The notes under the pieces are model-generated. The model was given only the letters and a program-made list of their open reading frames with translations, did no database searches and was not told the DNA's origin. From positions 1 through 5,728 of the forward strand of contig CAAEDZ010000325.1 of assembly GCA_900754775.1 (NCBI GenBank): DNA of 5,728 nt, read 5' to 3'. This document shows positions 1 through 4,439 of this stretch, one piece after another. The first letter of the stretch is position 1. The number at the start of each line of letters is the position of its first letter. The DNA comes from Clostridia bacterium (GTDB taxonomy: Bacteria; Bacillota_A; Clostridia; Christensenellales; Aristaeellaceae). A program made the translations under genes and the position numbers.

Positions 1-268
1 CAAAGAGCAGCAAAATGCCCAGCAGATAGAGCGGCACCGCCGTGGGGAAATTGTTGAGCGACGCCTGCAGCGCCCCCAGGGGACAAGAGGCGATGGCTCC
101 GGGGCAGCTGTAGCAGTTCAGTCCCGGCACGCAGAATTTCTTGCTGTTTCCCCGATAGATCGTTCCCTTGAAAAAGCCGCCGATATTGGCGTTGTAGAGA
201 ACCGCCGCCAGCACCTGGATGATGCGCCGCCTTCCCTCCGCGCCCAGTGCGCGCAGCCGCGCCATCAT
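1..268 (-). CDS. 4Fe-4S binding membrane protein, N-terminal part (cut by left edge)
   Basis: Reading leftward from ATG at 268-266, an open frame of 89 codons runs off the window. Its hallmark is the cysteine cluster CVPGLNCYSCPGAIASCP, with Cys at residues 46, 52, 55 and 62 (C-x5-C-x2-C-x6-C). This is followed by a Leu-rich stretch near residues 79-89 that looks like the start of a membrane helix. The cluster resembles clostridial membrane-bound 4Fe-4S proteins related to the NapH/CcoG type, which carry electrons at the membrane; the electron partner is unknown. The ATG overlaps the stop of the upstream CxxC peptide in ATGA (268-265), pointing to translational coupling. A second ATG directly follows (265-263), and no strong ribosome binding site precedes either. 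The family call rests on the cysteine pattern; the C-terminal part, which could hold more clusters or an FMN-binding domain, is outside the window. Confidence 0.8.
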   Translation of the reverse strand, partial: MMARLRALGAEGRRRIIQVLAAVLYNANIGGFFKGTIYRGNSKKFCVPGLNCYSCPGAIASCPLGALQASLNNFPTAVPLYLLGILLLF

Positions 269-402
269 CCGATGCCGATGCATTCCATGCAGATGAAGAT
301 CGCCTTTTGAAAAACGCCCATTTCCTGCCCGAGCGACAGCCCGGCGCAGATCAGCGCCATGGCCGCGACCGCCAGGCCCAGGCCGATGATCCTCATGCGC
401 AT
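265..402 (-). CDS. CD1871A-like small membrane protein with C-terminal CxxC motif
   Basis: This 45-residue protein has one hydrophobic segment (about residues 5-25, rich in Ala, Leu and Ile) and ends with FICMECIGIG, so a CxxC pair sits just before the C-terminus. Size, single helix and the terminal CxECIGIG match the family named after C. difficile CD1871A, whose function is not known to me. The frame is open further upstream (to 492), but the start at 402-400 is chosen because an AAGGGAGGGAG ribosome binding site lies just before it and the residues upstream are not hydrophobic. A third-codon ATG at 396 is an alternative. The stop TGA overlaps the ATG of the 4Fe-4S protein gene, so the two are probably made together. 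A role as a small redox or metal-binding partner of that protein is inference. Confidence 0.8.
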   Translation of the reverse strand: MRMRIIGLGLAVAAMALICAGLSLGQEMGVFQKAIFICMECIGIG

Positions 403-443
403 CGTCTCCCTCCCTTGCCATAAACTCGTGTATTGAGACGAAG

Positions 444-470
444 GACCCCGCTGAAAGGTTCCGCGGGGCC
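444..470 (-). terminator. weak terminator-like hairpin after the phn operon
   Basis: On the minus strand CCCCGC (468-463) pairs with GCGGGG (451-446), and a GC pair plus a GU wobble extend the stem to about 8 bp around an 11-nt loop. It lies 45 nt past the stop of the second phnE and 41 nt before the CxxC peptide start. Only a poor T-rich tail (TCCTTCGTC) follows, so termination would be inefficient. It may be an attenuator, or transcription may read through into the redox pair. Confidence 0.35.
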
Positions 471-514
471 AGGGCGCTGATAAAGCCCCCAAACGTAAAA
501 ATCACTTGACGCGC

Positions 515-1321
515 TCAGCCGTGCGCCAGCCTGCGGCGGATGCGCGTGGAGGCGAACTCGATCACCAGCATCAGCACGATCATGCCGCACAGGAACGCGC
601 CGACCATGCTCCAGCGGCGGGAGGAGATGCACTGCACGAGGCTCGCGCCGATGCCGCCCGCGCCGACGATGCCCAGCGTGGTCGCGTCCTTGATGTTGAT
701 GTCGAAGCGGTAGATGATGGTAGAGGTGAAGTTTGCCGTCAACTGCGGCAGCACGCCGTAGCGGATCTTCTGGAAGGCGGTCAGCCCCGCCGCGTCCATG
801 GATTCGAGGATGCGCGTGTCCAGATCCTCAATGGCGGTGATGTACATCTTGCTGATCATGCCGATGGAGCAGATGGACTGCGTCACCACGCCGCAGAACG
901 CGCCCGGCCCGGTCACGCGGATCCACACAAGCGCCCACACAAGGCTCGGGATCGTGCGGATGAGCAGTATCAGCGCGCGCACCACGAACGCCACGGGCTT
1001 GGGCACGATGTTGCCGCTGGCGAGGAAGCTGAACGGCACGGCCAGTATGCCGCCGAAGATCGTGCCCAGAAACGCGATGGCCACCGTCTCCAGCAGCAGG
1101 TAGGGAACGTCTGTGTTCTTCGTGCCGAACAGGAGGTCCAGGTCGGGGTTGGCGATGCCATGGACGATGCCGTAGGCGACCTCGCTTCCCTTGCTGGCGA
1201 TGCCCTCAAACTCGATGGACGAGCCCGACCACGCCAGTATGATCGCCACGATGATCGTCACAAGCAGCGTCTTCCACCAGCGGCGGGGACGCGACTGATA
1301 CGCTTCCAATACGTTGTTCAT
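515..1321 (-). CDS. phnE: phosphonate-type ABC transporter permease, second copy
   Basis: This 268-residue integral membrane protein is the channel subunit of a phosphonate/phosphite-type importer. Hydrophobic segments appear near residues 18-32, 78-101, 111-136, 141-160 and 237-257, with another probable one around 200-220. The cytoplasmic EAA loop that docks on the ATPase is visible at residues 173-193 (ESMDAAGLTAF...GVLPQ). It is followed by the PhnE-typical FDINIKDATTLGIVGAGGIG. Length is usual for PhnE. It starts 12 bp after the stop of the other permease gene, behind a GAGGGGGTGG-like ribosome binding site, and is the last phn gene of the operon. It differs clearly from the first permease, so the pair probably forms a heterodimer rather than being a recent duplication. 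The ligand cannot be read from the permease. Confidence 0.93.
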   Translation of the reverse strand: MNNVLEAYQSRPRRWWKTLLVTIIVAIILAWSGSSIEFEGIASKGSEVAYGIVHGIANPDLDLLFGTKNTDVPYLLLETVAIAFLGTIFGGILAVPFSFLASGNIVPKPVAFVVRALILLIRTIPSLVWALVWIRVTGPGAFCGVVTQSICSIGMISKMYITAIEDLDTRILESMDAAGLTAFQKIRYGVLPQLTANFTSTIIYRFDINIKDATTLGIVGAGGIGASLVQCISSRRWSMVGAFLCGMIVLMLVIEFASTRIRRRLAHG

Positions 1322-1333
1322 TTCGCCACCCCC

Positions 1334-2194
1334 TCAGCTCAGCTTCGAGCGCAGATACTGGCTCAGGTTTTCGATGATGAGCACCACCACGAACAGCGTC
1401 AGAAGCACCGTTCCGAGGCTCTCGTAATCGCGCCAGCCGATGCGCTCGTTGATGAGTATGCCAAGTCCGCCCGCACCCACATAGCCCAGGATCGCCGCCG
1501 CGCGCACGTTGATCTCAAAGCTGTAGAGGCACTGGGAGAGGTAGGTGGGCAGTATCTGCGGAAAGCAGGCCGACCAGAACGCGCGGAACTTGTTCGCGCC
1601 CAGGGACTCCATTGCCTCGAACGGGCCCATGTCGATGGTCTCGATGGACTCGTAGAGCATCTTGGCGACGATGCCGAAGGTGAACACCGTGATGGCGACC
1701 GTGCCCGCGAACGTGCCAAGGCCGAAGATCAGCGCGAATATGCTGGCGATGACCAGCGTGGGCAGCGTGCGCACGATGTTGAGCACCACGCGCAATACCG
1801 CCACCACGCCGCGGCTTTTGTTGATGTTGGTGGAGGCGAGCACCGCGAAGGGCAGCGCCAGCGTGCTTCCCAGCACGGAGCCGATCACCGACATCTTGAT
1901 CGTGTCAAACAGGGGGCTCCACACCTTGTTCAGGTAGCTCATGTCCGGCGTGAACACGCGCTTTAAGATCACGCCGAACTGATAGCCGCGCTCGATGAGT
2001 ATGGACACGTCAAACCCCGTGAACCACAGCGCCCACGCGATCGCGATCAGTATAACCCCCCAGATCAGCGGCAGGCGCGAGCGCGGCCGCATCACGCTGT
2101 GCCCGTTGGGAAGGAGCATTTCCTGCGGCTTGAACACGCGGTCGAACAGCTTTTCGCGCGCCTCAGTCGCGCCCGTCTTCTTTCGCAGCGCCAT
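1334..2194 (-). CDS. phnE: phosphonate-type ABC transporter permease, first copy
   Basis: This 286-residue membrane protein has an N-terminal cytoplasmic stretch of about 42 residues containing LPNGHSVMRPRSRLPL, a segment I associate with clostridial PhnE proteins. The first membrane helix follows (about 43-59), then hydrophobic segments near 100-122, 130-157, 161-181 and 255-275. The EAA loop is at residues 193-213 (EAMESLGANKF...CFPQ), followed by FEINVRAAAILGYVGAGGLG. The start at 2194 lies inside the end of phnC (32-bp overlap). It is supported by a good AAGGAGGGG site 8 bp upstream, embedded in phnC coding sequence; Met26 or Met35 would remove conserved-looking residues. It probably pairs with the downstream PhnE to form the channel, with PhnC bound on the cytoplasmic side. 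Confidence 0.93.
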   Translation of the reverse strand: MALRKKTGATEAREKLFDRVFKPQEMLLPNGHSVMRPRSRLPLIWGVILIAIAWALWFTGFDVSILIERGYQFGVILKRVFTPDMSYLNKVWSPLFDTIKMSVIGSVLGSTLALPFAVLASTNINKSRGVVAVLRVVLNIVRTLPTLVIASIFALIFGLGTFAGTVAITVFTFGIVAKMLYESIETIDMGPFEAMESLGANKFRAFWSACFPQILPTYLSQCLYSFEINVRAAAILGYVGAGGLGILINERIGWRDYESLGTVLLTLFVVVLIIENLSQYLRSKLS

Positions 2195-2978
2195 CGCGTG
2201 CCCCTCCTTGCTTTGCGGATTCGTCGCCCGAATGGGGCACGGGATTCTCGCCGTAGATGGCGGTGAGCACGTCCTGGGTGACCTCGCTCGCGGGGCCGTC
2301 GTAGACGATCTCGCCGGCGCGGATGCCGACCACGCGGGAGGCGTAGTCCAGCGCCAGGTCGACGTGGTGGATGTTGATGAGTATGGTGATGCCCATCTCC
2401 TGATTGATGCGCTTAAAGTCGCCCATCACCTGATGCGCCATCACCGGGTCGAGCGCGGCGACGGGCTCGTCGGCCAGTATGATGGAGGGGTCCTGATTGA
2501 GCGTGCGGGCGAGCGCCACGCGCTGCTGCTGGCCGCCGGAGAGCTGGTCGCAGCGGGTGTAGGCCTTGTCGAGTATGCCCACCTTGTCCAGCGCCGTGAG
2601 CGCCTTGAGCTTCTGCTGCTTTGTAAACAGGCCGAACAGCACGCTGAAGAAGTTCATGTCCGGGACCATGGAGGTCAGCACGTTTTTCAGCGCCGTGCTG
2701 CGCGTGACCAGGTTGAACGACTGGAAGATCATGCCGATCTTGCGGCGGAACCGGCGCAGCGAGCGGCCCTTGAGCGTCATCACGTCCACGTCGTCCACGA
2801 TCACCTGGCCCTCGGTCAGGTCGATCATGCGGTTGATGGTGCGAATCAGCGTGGATTTGCCCGCGCCCGACAGGCCGATCACGGCGACAAACTCGCCCTG
2901 CTCGATCTGCAGGTTTACATGCGAAAGACCGCGCGTGCCATTGGGATAGACCTTGGAGACATCCTTAAACTCGATCAT
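2163..2978 (-). CDS. phnC: phosphonate-type ABC transporter ATP-binding protein
   Basis: The 271-residue cytoplasmic ATPase powers the importer. All ABC motifs are present in order: Walker A GLSGAGKST (35-43), Q-loop Gln86 in IGMIFQSFNLV, signature LSGGQQQR (146-153), Walker B IILADE (166-171, catalytic Glu171), D-loop AALD (174-177) and switch His204. The text around them (TINRMIDLTEGQV; SFNLVTRSTALKNVL) is typical of PhnC rather than of other importers. Residues after about 245 form a hydrophilic Gly/Ala/Asp/Lys-rich tail, whose coding sequence also holds the ribosome binding site and start of the next gene. The start at 2978 has an AGAAGGGG site about 9 bp upstream. It lies 148 bp downstream of phnD, across two strong hairpins, and is tightly joined to the permease genes, so the three membrane-complex subunits form one translational block. 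Confidence 0.95.
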   Translation of the reverse strand: MIEFKDVSKVYPNGTRGLSHVNLQIEQGEFVAVIGLSGAGKSTLIRTINRMIDLTEGQVIVDDVDVMTLKGRSLRRFRRKIGMIFQSFNLVTRSTALKNVLTSMVPDMNFFSVLFGLFTKQQKLKALTALDKVGILDKAYTRCDQLSGGQQQRVALARTLNQDPSIILADEPVAALDPVMAHQVMGDFKRINQEMGITILINIHHVDLALDYASRVVGIRAGEIVYDGPASEVTQDVLTAIYGENPVPHSGDESAKQGGARDGAAKEDGRD

Positions 2979-3026
2979 GCAAACGACCCCTTCTCAAACA
3001 GACGAACGATTCTATGCAGACAGGCA

Positions 3027-3080
3027 CTTTGAGCGAAGCGAAAAACCCGGGCGACGCCGGATGCTTCGCTTCGCTCAAAG
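3027..3080. repeat. palindromic repeat of the 'FERSE/LRFAQ' type between phnD and phnC
   Basis: Two perfect 16-nt inverted arms (3027-3042, CTTTGAGCGAAGCGAA, and 3065-3080, its exact complement) flank a 22-nt centre. In that centre CCGG (3047-3050) can pair with CCGG (3057-3060) around GCGACG. In one plus-strand frame the element reads HFERSEKPGRRRMLRFAQ, the signature of short dispersed palindromes I recognise from spurious proteins in many GC-rich bacterial genomes. No long enough host gene exists here, so it is an intergenic repeat, probably of REP or mini-mobile origin. In phn mRNA it would fold into a long stem-loop. Confidence 0.7.
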
Positions 3081-3081
3081 C

Positions 3082-3108
3082 GCGGAAGGGGCAATTGGCC
3101 CCTTCCGC
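3082..3108 (-). terminator. strong hairpin just after phnD (attenuator or mRNA-end stabiliser)
   Basis: A perfect 11-bp inverted repeat (GCGGAAGGGGC at 3082-3092 and its complement at 3098-3108) with a 5-nt loop begins 18 nt past the phnD stop codon. On the minus strand the stem is followed by GCTTTG, with only three Ts and no proper U-tract, so it is probably not a full terminator. It directly abuts the palindromic repeat to its left. Such a hairpin commonly protects the 3' end of an upstream transcript and lowers downstream expression, which would favour surplus PhnD; this is inference. Confidence 0.6.
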
Positions 3109-3126
3109 ACGGAGAAGGCGCGCGCT

Positions 3127-4167
3127 TTATTGCACGACCTGCAGGGCGGCGCGAGCGCCGTCATAGTCGGAATCCTGCGCCACGGCGTAGCCGGTGTGAC
3201 TGTACACTGAGAAAGCCTCCTGGCCTTCGGGGGTGTTGATGACGCTGATCAGAGCGTTCTGCATGGCGGTGATGAACTCCTCGTTGTACACCTCGGGGTT
3301 GGCCTTGGTGATGGAGACGGTGTCGTTGTAGATGCCCTCGGTCACGCCGATGACGTTCAGCTCGTTCCAGATGGTGTCGGAGCGGCCCATGCCGGTCTTG
3401 CCGGTCTCATCCGTCTCGGTGGTGGGGATCATCCAGGCGGCCTCGTAGTCGCGGCGGCCGTCGGCGTAGCAGACGATGATGTCCACGGACTCGGCGGCGG
3501 CCTGCGCGAAGCTCTCGCCGTAGCCGGACAGCGTCAGCACGTTGCTAAGGTCGGAGATCTGCTTGCCGTCGTAGTTCTCCATCAGCCACAGGGTGGGGTA
3601 GATGTAGCCCGCGGAGGAGGAGGTGTTCAGGACCGCCCAGTTGGCCTGATCGAGGTCCTCCCAGGTCAGGGCCTCGCCGTTGTTGACCTTCTCGGCCAGC
3701 GTCTTGCCGTACTCGGAGGGAGCGGCGTAGATCAGCGAGCGGTAGAACGTGACCTGCTCGTCGGTGGGCAGGGTCTTGTTCTCGTCGCCGTTCCAGGTGC
3801 TCGGATCGGTGGAGTCGTTGGACAGGCCGTCGCGCGTGGCGGTCAGGATCACGTCCACCTCGTCGCTGTAGAGCGCGTAGGTGCCGCCCGGCAGCCAGCC
3901 GATGTCGATGGAGCCGGCGGCCAGCGCCTCACCGGTGGCCTCGTAGCTGGTGCCCACGGTGATGTCGATCTCGTCCACTTCATAGCCCTGCTCGAGCAGC
4001 GCCGCCTGCAGCATCTCCGGCAGGCCCTCGGTGCCCGCGATGATGACGTCCGCGTCCTTGGAGGGCACGAACTCCAGCGTCAGCTTGTCCAGATGCGCAG
4101 TCGCCTCGGCGACAGCCGCGCCCATGACCAGACACAGCGCCAGAACGATGACCAGTACCTTTTTCAT
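3127..4167 (-). CDS. phnD: phosphonate/phosphite-type ABC transporter substrate-binding protein
   Basis: This 346-residue extracytoplasmic binding protein is the ligand receptor of the importer. Residues 1-20 form a Sec signal peptide: MKK, a hydrophobic core, then VMGAAVA with likely cleavage at AVA|EA. The mature part starts with the family features LEFVPSKDADVI (31-42), TSYEATGEALAAGSIDIGWL (72-91) and PGGTYAL (92-98), typical of the PhnD/PtxB-like phosphate-phosphite-phosphonate group. No lipobox is visible: Cys12 lies in LALC inside the core, too early and preceded by Leu, which is unusual for a Gram-positive binding protein. The start has an excellent AAAGGAGG site (4184-4177) 9 bp upstream. 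The gene is first in the operon and separated from phnC by hairpins, fitting higher expression. Ile codons I read here are ATC, unlike the ATA-using downstream genes. The ligand (phosphonate, phosphite, hypophosphite or other) is not determined. Confidence 0.92.
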   Translation of the reverse strand: MKKVLVIVLALCLVMGAAVAEATAHLDKLTLEFVPSKDADVIIAGTEGLPEMLQAALLEQGYEVDEIDITVGTSYEATGEALAAGSIDIGWLPGGTYALYSDEVDVILTATRDGLSNDSTDPSTWNGDENKTLPTDEQVTFYRSLIYAAPSEYGKTLAEKVNNGEALTWEDLDQANWAVLNTSSSAGYIYPTLWLMENYDGKQISDLSNVLTLSGYGESFAQAAAESVDIIVCYADGRRDYEAAWMIPTTETDETGKTGMGRSDTIWNELNVIGVTEGIYNDTVSITKANPEVYNEEFITAMQNALISVINTPEGQEAFSVYSHTGYAVAQDSDYDGARAALQVVQ

Positions 4168-4176
4168 GGGGAAAAA

Positions 4177-4184
4177 CCTCCTTT
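4177..4184 (-). promoter_or_regulatory. phnD ribosome binding site
   Basis: AAAGGAGG on the minus strand, nearly the full anti-16S complement, sits 9 bp before the phnD ATG. It is the strongest of the phn operon sites and agrees with the binding protein being made in excess. A small GC stem (4208-4204 with 4197-4193, loop of 6) lies just upstream in the leader. Confidence 0.8.
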
Positions 4185-4217
4185 GGTATTGACGCGGCCT
4201 TTACCGCGCGCACGCTG

Positions 4218-4246
4218 AGTATAGCACATGGGCGGCGGCCGCGCAA
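4218..4246 (-). promoter_or_regulatory. extended -10 promoter for the phn operon
   Basis: On the minus strand TGCTATACT (4226-4218) matches the extended -10 consensus TGnTATAAT with one mismatch. A weak -35 candidate TTGCGC (4246-4241) is spaced 17 bp upstream. Transcription would start near 4211, giving a leader of about 44 nt before the phnD ATG. A perfect TATAAT further upstream (4277-4272) has no convincing -35 partner. I see no clear Pho-box repeat. Confidence 0.6.
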
Positions 4247-4343
4247 CGTTGAAAATGTAAATTAAGGCGAAATTATAACTGTATTGCGATATTTCTACGA
4301 CGCGAAAACGCAGCGGCGCGCATGTGTATGCGGCATGTTAATT

Positions 4344-4370
4344 TTAGCACTCTAGGCAAAAGAGTGCTAA
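4344..4370. promoter_or_regulatory. CIRCE operator (HrcA binding site) of htpG
   Basis: TTAGCACTC (4344-4352), nine bases, GAGTGCTAA (4362-4370) is an exact match to the CIRCE inverted repeat, extended by one more pair (T4343/A4371). CIRCE is bound by the HrcA repressor, whose activity depends on GroEL, so heat or misfolding stress releases it. It lies 7 bp upstream of the -35 box of the htpG promoter, rather than in the leader, and a partial GAGTG repeat follows at 4372-4376. Confidence 0.95.
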
Positions 4371-4377
4371 AGAGTGA

Positions 4378-4406
4378 TTGACAAGCTCCGCCTTCCGTAC
4401 TAAAAT
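4378..4406 (+). promoter_or_regulatory. htpG promoter, housekeeping sigma type
   Basis: A perfect -35 box TTGACA (4378-4383) and -10 box TAAAAT (4401-4406) are separated by exactly 17 bp. The start of transcription is expected near 4413, giving a leader of about 27 nt. With CIRCE directly upstream, the promoter is predicted to be strong and HrcA-repressed. Confidence 0.88.
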
Positions 4407-4426
4407 AGTTATGCTACCAAAAATAT

Positions 4427-4431
4427 GGAGG
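4427..4431 (+). promoter_or_regulatory. htpG ribosome binding site
   Basis: GGAGG lies 8 bp before the ATG at 4440 and fixes the htpG start; no other in-frame start with such a site is nearby. Confidence 0.85.
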
Positions 4432-4439
4432 CGATTAAC

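Noticed and set aside
403..514. Promoter for the CxxC peptide gene
   Set aside because: I looked for -35/-10 pairs on the minus strand and found none convincing; the gene may be read from the phn operon.
506..1966. Very long open frame (486 codons) on the plus strand, antisense to both phnE genes
   Set aside because: Its product is an Arg/Ala/His/Asp-rich low-complexity sequence typical of the antisense of GC-rich membrane genes; the minus-strand frames have clear permease motifs.
1995..3032. Open frame of 345 codons on the plus strand opposite phnC
   Set aside because: Val/Asp/His-rich shadow of phnC, with no good ribosome binding site or domain; phnC has every ABC motif.
2953..3210. Small plus-strand frame containing HFERSEKPGRRRMLRFAQ
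   Set aside because: This is the translation of the palindromic repeat and flanking DNA, a well-known kind of false protein.
4240..4285. Possible Pho box (TTTACA-like) upstream of phnD
   Set aside because: Only one TTTACA-like hexamer is present and no second copy sits at the 11-bp period expected for PhoP sites.
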